Positions 49,146 to 60,849 of a stretch of 64,000 nt of DNA are shown piece by piece (position 1 is the stretch's first letter; each line of letters starts with the position of its first letter). This DNA is from Agaricus subrufescens (Eukaryota > Basidiomycota > Agaricomycetes > Agaricales > Agaricaceae). The DNA lies in the NCBI GenBank assembly GCA_029945375.1, contig CM057059.1, positions 2,480,001 to 2,544,000 of the forward strand, in the 5' to 3' direction. The notes beneath the pieces were generated by a model that searched no databases, was not told where the DNA came from, and saw only the letters and a program-made list of their open reading frames with translations. The position numbers and the translations under genes are program-made.

Positions 49146-50347
49146 TTATTCTTGGGAAGGATTACGCCATATTTTAACGGTCCCATCGGCACTTGAGGTC
49201 ACAAATTCATCTGGGTCCGAAGGATGATGTTCAGTCCAGGTGACTAATTTTGTATGGACTTTTGGTGGAGGGTTGGGATCAAGGAGTTTCGCCTAACCCA
49301 TGTCAAAACAATTCCGAGATTTTGAGGGATATTTGCACTCACATCAAGGAGGTCCCAGGCCCAAATCATGCCTTTCTCATCTCCACAGACAATGCTGGCT
49401 TCAGCATGCCCGAAACACGCTCGGCAGCGATATGAATCGTTTTTGTGTCCTGTAAAATCGTTAAGCATCTTTCCGGTTGACATGTCCATTAAGCGGATAT
49501 GGTTGTCAAGCGAAGCAACTAGAAGGGTTTGACCGTCCTGCGTAGGAAGAAGAGATGTTACCGGATCTGTAGTTCGACGTGACGAGCTGAAAACCACAAA
49601 CAGGGATGGAGTGAACTTACGCCCAATGAAGTCGGACCGCAGTTCCCCCTTACGGAGGTCATAAGTACGGACGTATCCGTCGACTGAACCAGTGACAATA
49701 GAGTTGGCGCCTACATGCAGCGTTTGAATCGCATCTTTGGCTTCTTCCAGGACTTGTATTGGCGCGCGACTTTGTGCTCTAACACGTTTCCAATCGGCCT
49801 GATCACTTTAGCAACGAGGAGCTGCTTACCGGAGGTCCCACAGTCGAACAGTAGCATCATACGAGCCTGAATGGCCGTTTAATCGGGCAACGAAAGACCA
49901 GTTGATAAATTAGCATACCACTGGCGACTACACTCGCGTCATGGTTGAACTCGACGACATGGACCTTGCCCATGTGTCCCGAGAGACGGCGGGTGGTCGC
50001 CGCAGTAGTTACATCCCAAAGGAAAATAGACCTGTCTCCTCCGGAGGACGCAAACTTGGCGTTGTCTTCGGACCTAGACAAGGATTGAAAGCTCGGCGAG
50101 TGAATGGGACGTGCGTGAAATGGACCCACACAGTAATGGAAAGCACTTCGTAACCGTGTGCAGCGAATACTTTTATTTCGGTTCCAAGATTGGCGTTCCA
50201 GAGCCGGATGGTTCTGTCCTGACCCCCTGTGAGAATATACTTGGCAGAACCCTTGGAATATCTGGCAACATTGACGGGGCCTTTGTGAGTGTTGAGGGTA
50301 ACATGCACAGCGCGCGGCAAGGTGTGAGGGCTACGCGAAGGTGCCAT
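49146..50347 (-). CDS. WDR83: WD40 scaffold MORG1/WDR83
   Basis: In animals this protein organises MAP-kinase modules and is found in spliceosome complexes. The start MAPSRSPHTLPRAVHVTLNT leads to WD repeats: HKGPVNVARYSKGSAKYILT, GGQDRTIRLWNANLGTEIKV, ASSGGDRSIFLWDVTTAATT, GKVHVVEFNHDASVVASGSY, HVGANSIVTGSVDGYVRTYD, LRKGELRSDFIG, SLDNHIRLMDMSTGKMLNDF and ASIVCGDEKGMIWAWDLLD. The last exon, found by frame, reads VTWTEHHPSDPDEFVTSSAD and GTVKIWRNPSQE, stop 49146-49148. That closes a seven-blade propeller of normal length. About five introns are needed. The gene is convergent with LSM2 and divergent, by 61 bp, from the F-box gene. Confidence 0.9.
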
Positions 50348-50408
50348 GAGGAGGTAGAGAACTCAGGTGGGCGCCCGGCGTGACGATACAAACTTGTCAT
50401 CTTCCGTC

Positions 50409-52187
50409 ATGTCGAAGCGCCATCTCGCCCCGCATGATCTTCCGTCCTCAAAGCGCCTACACGTAACTCACGCCAAGCCTCCGCAGAAATCTTTCTCCTT
50501 TGTAGACTCTCTGTACGACGAACTCGTCCTCGGCATCTTTTCATTTCTCTCGTGGAAGGATCTCTGTGTCGTGCAGTCAGTCAACGGAAATTGGGCTCGA
50601 TTGGCCCACGACAATGAACTCTGGAGAAGACAGTATCTTTTGGTATATGGGAAGACACGTTTGCGCGGCTCCAGGGGTCCTTCAGGACGGTTAGACGGCA
50701 GGGAGATTAAGCCCCTTCCCGCTAGAGGTCGATCTCAGGATTCATTGCACAAAGACTGGAAATGGATGTTTCGGATAAGTTCGAACTGGAGGAAGGGTAT
50801 GTTCCCTCGTTGACATCACAAATTTCATTCCTGATTTTCTTTAGGACGTTGTCTTGTAGAAGAACCGCTGAGTCTTTCGTTAGACCCATCACCCCAGCCG
50901 GGTGACAACGACACATATGGTTCTCATTTGCTCCTTACGGGTGCCCTGACAATACTGGCCTCTTCTCGGCCGTCCTATTCTCCTCGAATCCACATCACAG
51001 GGCCCATGCAGTGTTGTTCTCTTGTCTGCAAGCCGAAAGAGGCCGTCTCCTGCAGGATCACGTCAATCGCCTTGGATCAATGTCCGGCGGTAACAGGACA
51101 TTGCAAAATAGTCGCCTTCCTCTCAACGGGAGAATTTGTGCATCATGAGTTTCAACATAGTCCTACTTTGATCCCCCTTGACCTATTCCGCCACACGACT
51201 ACTCGAGAGAACCATTCGCATACGGTGATCCAAGCCGCTTACCATTATCCTCTGCTTGTCACACTTTCCCAAAATTTTACCATCTCGTTATACGATCTCC
51301 AGACCGAGACCGTCAAACTCACCCAGACATTATCGTCTTTTACGTCTTACCCCCCTGTTTCCCTCATACTTGCCATGCCGTCATCGAGTATCTATAAGCT
51401 GGTTCTGGCCTATGCTATCCCTGTATATCCTCAACATTGGACCGTAGGTGCCACCGAGCTACTAATTTCAGGTTCAACATTGATTGCCTCGCCTTCCTTG
51501 CCACGAGGAGATGCATCTAAATTTTCATTGGCATCTCACAATTTAACTGCGCTTAGCACTCGCACTACGCGTGCAATCGATGTTCCTTTCGGATGGATTG
51601 ATGAGCGGAAACTCCGTGCCATGCGAGAGCAATGGAATCGCAAGGTTAACCGAGTCGCAGATATTCGAACAGATGGAAAATGGGTGATTCTAGCACCAGG
51701 AGATCAACTTTTGGGCCTTGAGGACAACTTAACCTCTCTTGGACTACAATCTAGTTCATCATGCCCTTCACCCTCTTCCGAATCGGACAATCGTGATGAT
51801 ATCAACCGCAATTCATCCACTGCATCGTCATTGTACTCACCAACAAGTCTACAAGTTTACCGTTTGACCTTCCCTCCTCATAATTCGATCTCCTCATCAC
51901 CCCCTCGACTCAGCTTTGTGCGTACACTGCACGGCCAAACAGGGCCGATTGTGGCCCTTGCACTGTCGGACGGACGCTGCGTTAGCCTGAGCCTAAATGG
52001 GAGCGTCTGGGTATGGGACCTAGAGACAGCGACCAGTGCTCAAGTGGCTGCCTCCAACTTCAATACCACGAGTGACTTAGTTTCAGGGCCAAGTGCCATG
52101 CCCATCAGGGGATCCGTCTCATTTGATGAAAGGAGGCTTGTTATTGCACAAGGCGATAACGTGTTAGTTCGCAGGTTTGATGTCTGA
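50409..52187 (+). CDS. F-box protein with C-terminal WD40-like propeller
   Basis: The start MSKRHLAPHDLPSSKRLHVT is followed by an F-box: SFVDSLYDELVLGIFSFLSW, KDLCVVQSVNGNWARLAHDN, ELWRRQYLLVYGKTRLRG. The F-box recruits Skp1/Cullin ubiquitin ligases. One 49-nt intron near 50.80-50.84 kb precedes a single long exon with beta-strand repeats, ending in a clear WD-like unit (HGQTGPIVALALSDGRCVSL, NGSVWVWDLETATSAQ) and LVIAQGDNVLVRRFDV before the stop. The target is unknown. The ATG lies 61 bp from the MORG1 ATG, so both genes share a compact divergent promoter. Confidence 0.82.
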
Positions 52188-53195
52188 CGACATCCCACTT
52201 CTCAAGATGCTCCTTATCTTATTTCGATCCATTAATTTTCCAAATTGGTGTAGTCATCAGAAAGCCCCTCAAGCTTCGCTGGTGATGCATTAGGTGAATT
52301 ATAACTCCATTAATCTCGGGGATGATCATCTAGATAAAGTCCGGCTCTTATTGCTTCTGGACTGCTCGAATCAACAGATCGATTTCTGTTGGTTTCTCTT
52401 TGCATGTGGCAAATCAATACGCGTTTCGATCACAACCTCCTCTAGTCACCTCTATATCGACGAGCTGCGGGATTTCAGCACGCTTTCCATTTGCGGCCCA
52501 GACATCGAGCACCTGTCCATTCTCCCTCTCCTTACCACTGGCCTTGGGCGCTGCCGTCGGTACTTCTCATCTGATGCATTTATTACTGCTCGTGGTTTGC
52601 ACGTGTGCATTATCCGTTTGTGGTCGTACCCATCGAGTATGAATCGGCCTCATCCAAGTTGCGAACAGCTGACCATTTGTCAATGGATCGCTCTCCGACC
52701 ACCGGATCTGTATGTTATTATGTTGTATATCCGAGGCGCGTAATTACTCTTTGGGTCCATACGGCACACAAAGTTTGTTGAAACCGGTACCTCTGACTCC
52801 AGCTGGACCATATAGCACTCGATTAATGCCTATATTTGGGTTTAATAAAGTTTCGACTCCGCGAATTTGACCTAGCCTTTCATTCGACTGAGGTGTTCAA
52901 GTCCATCTGGTACCTACGGGTCGAGCCGTCCCTTCAAGATTGGAGACACGGGAAATAGGCGAGAGTACAGGTACAAAGCTATATAGAATGCGAGTGCGGG
53001 GTACGCTTCGACTCAGTTTCGACATTTTTTATTCCCTCCTCTCTCCTCTCCCACTGACTTTCCAAGTCAATTCTTCTCTGTGTTGTCTAAGAAGAACTTT
53101 GATACCTCTCTCTACACACATCCTACCTCTCGTAACTCACAGTGGTCCCAACGACCGCCTCGTCCTTCCTCTCTCTCTCAAAACTCATCTCGGGA
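52188..53195. other. Intergenic region upstream of the velvet gene
   Basis: About 1 kb with small frames on both strands and no motif. The last part before 53196 is T/C-rich (tctctcctctcc and similar), a common feature of fungal core promoters. Confidence 0.5.
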
Positions 53196-54575
53196 ATGTC
53201 CTATCCATCTCAATATCAAGACTTGCACCATTCGCCAGGGCTAGACGAGAGAACAACCCACTTACAGCCAGGGGACCCCATCGCCTTCGCCACTGGCCAG
53301 TTTGCTGGCAAGACCATTCGTTTCGAACTCGAGGAAATACAGAAGGCAGACTCGGGCAGAAAGTTGGTTTTTCTCCTCTCTACCGTAAAAGAAATGTTGA
53401 GTAATGGCGTTTCTGATTGTCAGATATGCCAAAGTGGATCGCCGGCCCCTTGACCCACCTCCAGTCATCATGCTTCGCCTCTATCACGTAGATAACGCAA
53501 GTGGCAAACAACGGGAGTACAGCAATTCAGAGTACAGCAATTCCGAGTAAACTCTCCCCTTCTCTCTCGCCACTGACACTATCTCATCTCCTTCTCATTA
53601 GAGATACCAAAAATATCGGAATATTGTGTGGCGTCGATATCTTCCCTGTTCCCGACGAAGTATTGGATAAAAAAATCCCTGTGCCAGTTTCAACAGCATC
53701 ATCCAATATTCCCGACTTTGGGACCGGTACTCCATCATATGCGTCTTCATCCTCAGCCTCTTCGCCTGGCATGCGGAACGTGTCCCCACGCGCTTTACGC
53801 GTGTCGTCTGGCCAGGGAGCAGCTCCTTTTGATTCACAATCGTCTGGAAACTTGAGATTAGATTATCCTGGATCGACTCAATCAGCAGAAAATGTATATA
53901 CTTACTACCCTCCCCATCCATTTACCACACCCAGCGCAGACGGTGGTACCCCTCGTGTTATGCCCTTCCAAATTCCCCGCAGACAACCTATGCTCGCCGA
54001 AGTGAACCCAAACGATCCGCCTCGGGATATTGTTTTATGCGTTGGGAACCACTGCGTCACGGAAAAGTCGAATTTTACGCCAGCGCTTGTAGGAGAAAGG
54101 ATGATAGAACCGCACTTGATTGACTATAAAGGCAAGAAGTGTTTCTTATTCACTTTTGGAGTATGTTCTTTCATTCTCGAGTCTTTGTGGTTCAGGAGCT
54201 AACCGTTGCATTCTTCACAGGATCTTGCAGTTCAAAGAGAGGGAACGTTCATATTTCGATTCCGGGCTTTTGATATCTACTCAACTGTCATGCCGACCTC
54301 TCCTACGAGCCCAAAACATCCGACGCTTGCAGAGTTATACGGGGGTGCCTTTAGAGTCTATTCCACTCGGGAGTTTCCTGGTTTAGAGCCCTCTACAGAA
54401 TTGACACGAGTGCGTTTATATTCTTACTGTTCCTGTGGTGGATTGAACGTACCACTAATCATTGTTGGGGTGGTTTCTGCAGATTCTTTCGCAACATGGA
54501 GTGCGCGTCACTCTACGCGATGCCGAGAGGAAGAGGAGAGGGACGAGTCGGGGCGATGCACAAGAAGATCAGTGA
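53196..54575 (+). CDS. Velvet-family transcription factor (VelB-like, split domain)
   Basis: Velvet factors control development, sporulation and secondary metabolism. The start MSYPSQYQDLHHSPGLDERT precedes the first half of the velvet domain: TIRFELEEIQKADSGRKY, AKVDRRPLDPPPVIMLRLYH, VDNASGKQREYSNSEYSNSE and NIGILCGVDIFPVPDE. A Ser/Pro-rich insertion of about 110 residues follows. The second half then reads PPRDIVLCVGNHCVTEKSNF, PALVGERMIEPHLIDYKGKK, CFLFTFGDLAVQREGTFIFR, FRAFDIYSTVMPTSPTSP and LSQHGVRVTLRDAERKRR, stop 54573-54575. A domain split by a long insert is typical of VelB. Four introns keep frame. A 15-base unit (gagtacagcaattc-like) is duplicated in the first half, giving EYSNS twice. 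Confidence 0.88.
53514..53550 (+). repeat. Tandem 15-base duplication inside the velvet domain
   Basis: Two nearly identical copies of gagtacagcaattc lie side by side and encode EYSNS EYSNS in frame. The second copy differs at one base. The duplication lengthens a loop between strands by five residues. Confidence 0.7.
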
Positions 54576-54884
54576 CGACTGAGCATTATATTTCATTCCA
54601 AACCAGCTCCAATGCTTTTACCCCATAGTGTGTTTCGTCATAGGTAGTAGAATGATGACGCAATTATTAATCGCGGTGATCTGATTGGCTGTCATGTTTG
54701 TGATATTTGAAAGGGAAGGAGTCGACAAACAAAGCCACGTGCTGGAGGATCAGATTCATTTAGTCCTAGATCAGCTTGGCATTGATTACATACTTCCGTT
54801 GTGGACGAAGGAGACAGTGAAACCGCGGTTAAGTGCTTTGGTGTTTCCCAGCAACGGGGAGCCGAGTGAGATTACATTGAGAAA
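54576..54884. other. Intergenic region upstream of the Ten1-like gene
   Basis: About 310 bp. A plus-strand frame starting at 54685 crosses into the Ten1-like exon in another frame. It has no motif of its own. Confidence 0.4.
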
Positions 54885-55414
54885 ATGCCCCTACCCGAAC
54901 ATGGTGTTCCAGTGGTGTTGAGGAGGGTGGATGAGAGTATGGTGGGAAAAAAGGTGCGATTGGTCGGGAGGTAGGTCGTTTTCTGCCGGGAATGGCCCAA
55001 AAAGAAGCTCAATTGCCTCATGGTGATAATGTAGGATGTTGTGGTATGACCCTGTGTCGGCTCTCGTAGCTCTAGCGGACGGCGATCGGGCCGTTTTGGT
55101 GGACGTGTCGCTTTGCGTCTCGTCGCGTTCTAGTACGTGGGTGCGGGAATACCTTTGCCAGTTGGTCGTGGTTGGATACATCGAGTTGAATGAGGTATTT
55201 TAAAACTGGGCGTTCGGTAAACTGTGATCTCATCTCATCCTTTTTTTTTTTTTGCTAAATGTAGGACAATGCGCTCGGGACGGGACAGGGCTCTGAGGAT
55301 AAAGCCGCGCTTGTGGTGAATTCTCAGATCATACTCCGGGCTATACTTGTTATGCCCGATGATACTCTGAACATGACGGAATATAATGCGTTTCTAGAAG
55401 AGGGAGGGGTCTAG
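54885..55414 (+). CDS. TEN1: Ten1-like OB-fold protein (CST telomere complex)
   Basis: A small gene of three exons (54885-54970, 55035-55194, 55265-55414) encodes 131 residues. It reads MPLPEHGVPVVLRRVDESMV, GKKVRLVGRMLWYDPVSALV, ALADGDRAVLVDVSLC, WVREYLCQLVVVGYIELNE, ALVVNSQIILRAILVMPDDT and LNMTEYNAFLEEGGV. The order (GKxVRLxGR strand, VALADG strand, LVDVSLC, a VGYIE strand, then a strand and a C-terminal helix) fits Ten1, whose human homolog is 123 residues and ends in a similar strand-helix pattern. Ten1 works with Stn1 and a third CST subunit in telomere end protection and lagging-strand fill-in. The related OB-fold RPA3 is an alternative. Both introns have clean GTAGGT/GTATTT donors and GTAG acceptors, and the joins keep frame. 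No single long frame covers the gene. Confidence 0.65.
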
Positions 55415-56201
55415 TGCATATGGTCTGGAAAGGGACACGTGGGTAGATAGGTGTGGCTGTCGAGGTGTACTGTATAGTTATGCTACAGCTGTAGATCAAA
55501 AGACATGATGAAGCGATATTTTTCCGCCCGAGACCAAGTGGCCTCTTGAACGGTGCACGAGAGGAGAGCAGGTGCTGGATATGGACGAGGTAACAGTAGC
55601 ACCGGCTTCGCTTGGGGGGGAGAGAGAGTGGGAGCAGTGAAGACGAGTGATGACATGCGTTACATATCAGGAAGGACCGGATCGGCGGACGGCTTGTTAT
55701 AGATCTCGGACTAGATTAGGTGATCTGGAGGGTATTTCGAGCTGGTCTAGGGCTCCGCGGCGGAGGCCTGGCTCTGGACGAGGGGCGAGCTGGGGGGCCT
55801 GGGGGCGCTGCTGGGTGCCGGGGGCGCTGCCGGAGGGGGAGGGGGCGGGCGAGGAGGGGGGAGACGACGGCGAGGCCAGCGTCCCGAAAAGGAAGTTGCG
55901 CCTGCACCGAGCGTCCTCTGACCTGAGCCCACCTGTGTTTGCCCTTGGGTTTATATCATCTCTATCTCTTCCCACATCCACGCCCTCCTCGCCTCCCGCC
56001 CCCCGTCCCCCCCAGCGCACTCGCCCACTTCCTCCCCCCCGCACCACTCCCCCGCACCCGCCGCATTTCCCGTGCCCCGTTGTCCACCGCTCGCCACGGT
56101 GCCCTTGACCCCCCGTCCCCCTCCTGAAACAGATCCCTCTCGCAGGCTCTCTTCCTTCCTCCCCCCTCCCTCTCTATCCTCCCCCACTGTCTTCTTCTCC
56201 A
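55415..56201. other. GC-rich intergenic region before a hypothetical gene
   Basis: About 790 bp. From 55.7 to 56.1 kb it is very G-rich and then very C-rich. Overlapping open frames there arise from the base composition and have Gly/Arg/Pro-type translations with no domain. It probably contains the promoter and leader of the gene at 56202. Confidence 0.5.
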
Positions 56202-57547
56202 ATGCAGGCTGCACCCCGCAGAATCACGCCCTACTCTCCTTTCGCCCCCTCGAGAGGCGAACGCAGAAACTACCTGTCCAGCACCCAGTACTCCACTGCC
56301 GTTCCCAGCAGAACGCAGATATCTCCTGGCGTCTGGTCGGATGGCGGCGATCGAGTCTACTCAGCCGCCTACCCAGCCGTCCAGCTCGTCCTGGCCGAGG
56401 CCCGTGCCACCCTTAAACAGCCGACAGCACCGAACGAGATCATATTCGCTCTCGCTGCCCTCGATGTCTTCTACAAACCCGGAGATCCAGCCCACTGGAT
56501 ATTCTGGAGTGACGAGAAAAAACTCCAGACCGCCGAGGTCGTAACACGTATTGCCCGTAAGCACCTTGCTCGAACCCCGCACCGGATCCGCCCCCTCACC
56601 CTCTCTCTACCCTTGCAGTACATCAGCCGCCCCTCATCCGCACTCCTGTGGCGTGGAATGGAACCAGTGAATACCTCTACATTCTCGCAAACCACCACGG
56701 CTCCAGCCATCGCCAGGCCTACGAGTCTCAACCCTGGTTCCATAAATTAGTCCCGCAAAAGACGTCTGCTGCACCCAAGGTTCCAAATTTAAGGAAGCGC
56801 AAGCAGAATCCTGGTGCATTCCGCGAGCCATCAAAGAGCCCCGGCCCAGATGACGATGACACCATCGACGAGCCACCCCGCAAGGTACCTAGATCCAAGG
56901 TTACTACAACTCCCGAACCCTCTGTAAACACAGCAAAGGCGTCTTCAGGTGCTGCCGATAGCTCGTCTGCCAATAAGCCTCAAAAGTCTAGTATCGCCTC
57001 GTCCCTTCTGAGTAATTCCCACGAGACGCCTTCTCAGCAGTCTGAGCCGGCAAATCAGGACATCATACCTGCAGACGACACGATTCAGACGAGGATGTCG
57101 ACAAGGACCCGCAAGGGTGGCTCTTCCCAAACCGCCTCTACATCGTCGCGCGCATCGTCCATATCCCCCGTCGATAATTCGGCCGCTGCCTCCACCTCCC
57201 ATTCCCGCAATAGATCCATCTCTCACGTTTCCTCACAAACTGCCGTGGCTTCCGGAAGTAGTCGACGTTCCGCCTCGGTCCTTTCTGCCACGACCACCGT
57301 CGAGGGAAACAGTTCCCTCAAGGGAAAACAACGTGCCCCCGACAATGCTGATCAGAATCAGGATTCAAAAGATGCCAGTGACGCTCTGTCCGATGAGGAG
57401 GGCATGGTTACTCGAGGACGAGCTTCTCGAGCTCGTGTAGACACTTTGAAAACCGTACCCGAAGTCGTTTCTGATCGTATGAAGAGCAGTAAACCGGGGC
57501 CCAACGCTGCGCGTAACGCGTCCCAGAAGGCTAAGCGAAAGCCATGA
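56202..57547 (+). CDS. Basidiomycete hypothetical protein with disordered basic C-terminus
   Basis: No known family is recognised. A globular-looking N-terminal part reads MQAAPRRITPYSPFAPSRGE, RVYSAAYPAVQLVLAEARAT, NEIIFALAALDVFYKPGDPA, HWIFWSDEKKLQTAEVVTRI. One intron near 56.56-56.62 kb, ending TTGCAG, leads to VAWNGTSEYLYILANHHGSS and SQPWFHKLVPQKTSAAPKVP. The rest is Ser/Thr/Pro- and Lys/Arg-rich (RKRKQNPGAFREPSK, RTRKGGSSQTASTSSRASS, GRASRARVDTL) and ends NASQKAKRKP. Basic clusters suggest nuclear location. The next gene on this strand has the same general build. Confidence 0.7.
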
Positions 57548-60500
57548 CAACTTTTATACACGTTCCTGTCTTCTCGATGGTCTTGTTTTCTTTCTTGTTT
57601 AATTCTATACAGGGAAAGGATGGATGGGAATCCGAAGAAAGGACGACAGATGTCGTATTTGTACTATATAGTTTCATGGTCTCTTATTCTCCGTCGCTTT
57701 TCATGGTCTATTTGCCTATCTGTCTGCCGTATACATCAGCCTCATCGACCGTTATCCTGCTTTCTCCTTGGATCGCCCGTATTTCACTTTTTTTGTTATC
57801 GTTCATTTTTTACGCCCCTTTCCTAGTATTAACTCATTTTCTTTTTTTAAACTTTCTCTCCTCCTACCTACCTCGTGCATCCTGCCATATCCTTACCCCT
57901 TGACCCTCTGTTGTAACTCGAGTTGTAATAACTTTTTTCTTAACCGCTAAGCTTCGGATAAGGGTTTTCCGCCCCGAAAAGGGCGGTGGCTGTGCTTTGA
58001 TATAGCAAGTCGCGTCGTCCGATCGGACTTATTTGGGACGCGTCTGGGAACGTGACCTAACTCCACGTGCCACTGGTCAGCGGCGTCACGCTCAGGGTGA
58101 GGAAGGGGACCGGAGACATGACAATGGGTTGTTCATAGACAATGGATGGGTGCAACGATGAAGCGGTCAATTGAAAGAGAGAGAGAGAGAAAACCCACAG
58201 TGTGTGGAACTCGTGACGAAAATCAGACGCAGCCGATCCAACGACTTTTTGGTTCTCACGATAGTCATTAACGTCACCCAGGTTTTTGATTTCGAGAATG
58301 TGGTGGATGGAAGGAATGGGGGGTTTTCTTTGATGGGAATATGTGGTTGTTGTTTTTTTGGCTTGGTAATGGTATGGTTTCCCCGATACCGGAGGGGAAT
58401 TTATTTTTCTTGTTTTTTGTTTTTTTTGTTTTTTGTTTGTTGGTTTGGGAAATTTTTGGGTTGTTGTTCGGGATCGGCGATGGTTTTGTTGATGTGTGTC
58501 GGATCGGTTTTTATTTGATAGTTGCAGTTGAGTGAGTTTGATGGTCCCGTTCTTTGTTGCTTTTGTATCTCTTGATTTGATTTGGAGGCTGTGTGTTGTT
58601 GTGCAGGGTGAGGGGCGATGTTGGTTTGTTTTTTTTTTTCGTGTTTTGTGTTTTGTTGTGGTAAGTAAGTGTATAGTATATTACACAAAAACAAAAAGAA
58701 ACACAAAAAGGAAAAAAAAAGAATGGATTGGAATTACATGGGTGAGTGAGATATGACACAGGGTGGGTGAATTTAATTTGTGGTTAGGGTTTTTTGAGTG
58801 GCGTTTTCCTGGTTTCCTTCTCTTTGGGTAAGGAAGAAGAGGTAAAAATGGAATTACTAGTCTCCGACAATTGAGTGGGGCGTGAGTGGGTTAGTTGAGA
58901 TGTAGATAAGTTGGGTGGTATTGGTTTATGTACATGCTGAAACTTTTAGGAACTGTAAGGCACTTACCGTGGGGGTGGTGTTGGTGATTTCAAATGAAGG
59001 ATGCCATAAAGTTTTGTAATATTTGTGCTAATATCCAGAACTGAGCTATTGGACTGGGTAATTTGGACTTTTCTTGTATGTGTGATGCGGAGAACGTAGT
59101 AGTATCCAGGGCCACTGGTCGTGTCTGTTCGGGGACAAAAAAAGGGCGGGAGAAGTGATTTTTTGATTTTGATATTGGAATGGTGATGCCAGATCAAAAA
59201 ATGATAAAAACTGGCAGTTCTCATGTAAGTACCGAGATAAAGAATGATGAGACAGGTTACTTTGCTCTTGTCAGAAATGTTTCTTTTACCAGGGCTGGGA
59301 TATACATTGAAACACCCGACCCTTTTTTTTGAAAATCAGAAATCAAAACTTTGTGGTGTTTTCCTCCCTACAGAGACTCGGGGCCAGATTAAAAGTCTAA
59401 TACCGATACGCTGCGCTTGTTGGGTTGGATGATGTCGGGTGTTTAGTAATGGGGGGGGAGGGGGGCTTTTTTTTTTTTTCTTTTTGTACTCCGAAAGGGG
59501 AAGTTTTCCGATTGAGACGTGAAGAGGCTTTGAGAGACCGTGTCTGGGTAGATTGGAACGGTAAAAGGAAGAATGGAATTATCAAAGATGATGTTGTGAC
59601 TTGGGTATGACGATGGATTTTGGGCCCTGGAGTCATCATCAGTTTCCCTTATTCTGATGACCGACGCAGGGCTATGCACTTGGCAGGACATCTCGTAGAG
59701 TAATGGATTGGTTAGGGTGGCGGTATGGGACTACATGTGAAGAGTAGTGAAGGCGTTGTCTCTGTAAGTAAAATGACATTGGTTACGGGTAGTAGAGTTC
59801 GGAAATTACCCGGGCAGCTGGCTCGTTGATAGATGGGCGTTCAGCCGCAAGGCAGAGTATGTATATGTACATAGTCTAGTTTATTCTATTTTATTTGCAA
59901 GGCCGAAGAAGGGAAAATTAAAATTATAGTTTCTCCACGGACGGCTTGAAGGATGGCTGTAAACGTTGTGCACATGGAGATGGGGAGATTTGAAACTTGA
60001 ACGTGGTACGGAGGGGACCAAAATATCGGCGCCGAGAGGCTTGTTTGGGACATGTCCGTGTGACCGAATTTGGTAGATGTATATGCTGATATGCTCGGGA
60101 CAGTTGGAGCTTGCTATCGCCGTTGGGGCGATTCGGGGAGGCAGGCTGCGGCTCACTCGAGCTGTCTGTGTTGTTTACTTACCAAGCTGGACGGATACCT
60201 CGGAGGTAGGTATCTGGAGGGAGCCCTGTTGTGAGAGGGCATCAAGGGGCCCCTGAGGTCGCATAAATCAGGGCGAGGCGAGGATAGAAGATCGAAGTTT
60301 CCGAATAGGACCTTGATAGAGTATGATTTTCGCAAGTCATGATTGAATGGTGGCCCGAAGGAGAAATAGTATAGGCAGCGGGTGTTCGTATGATCAGGGA
60401 GGCATTTGAGAGCTGTCTGGGCACTGCTTCTGGGCAGCGAGGTGCCCGGGGACTGGATGTGCAGATGTGGGAGACGCGACATGGGACGGTGCAACTCAGA

Positions 60501-60849
60501 GCCGGTGCCTATATGGGTCTGAGTGCCGCATCAGAGCTGGTACCCGTCGTAGTGGCACCGCAGCTGCAGGGCCGGGGCGGACGCGCGGTGGGGGGCCCTG
60601 GGCGACGGGGCGTGGGAGGCGGCCGGGGCTGGGGGTGGGCGGGGATTGGGCTGGGATTTGTCGGGGGGAGGTCTGGAAAACGTCGGACCCCGGGTGCACC
60701 GGCGACGGCGAGCACGGACGGGGCGGCCGAGTGACAGCGCCGGGATCGCGATCTGTGACGCGGCGTGACGAGCAGTGAGTGGCATTTCTCACTTGCATTG
60801 TTGCGCTGGCCCGTCCGCCATCGCCTTTCCTCTTCCCACCACCACCCCC
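57548..60849. other. Gene-free 3.3-kb interval with G/T-rich plus strand
   Basis: From about 58.3 to 59.7 kb the plus strand is strongly enriched for G and T, with T-runs, G-runs (near 59.45 kb) and GAGA repeats (near 58.18 kb). All frames are short or reflect composition. The interval could hold a long leader or 5' UTR of the gene at 60850, or a non-coding transcript. I see no terminal repeats. Confidence 0.45.

Noticed and set aside
55697..56127. Several overlapping Gly/Arg/Pro-rich open frames on both strands
   Set aside because: They arise from extreme GC content with no stop codons; no domain or consistent splicing.
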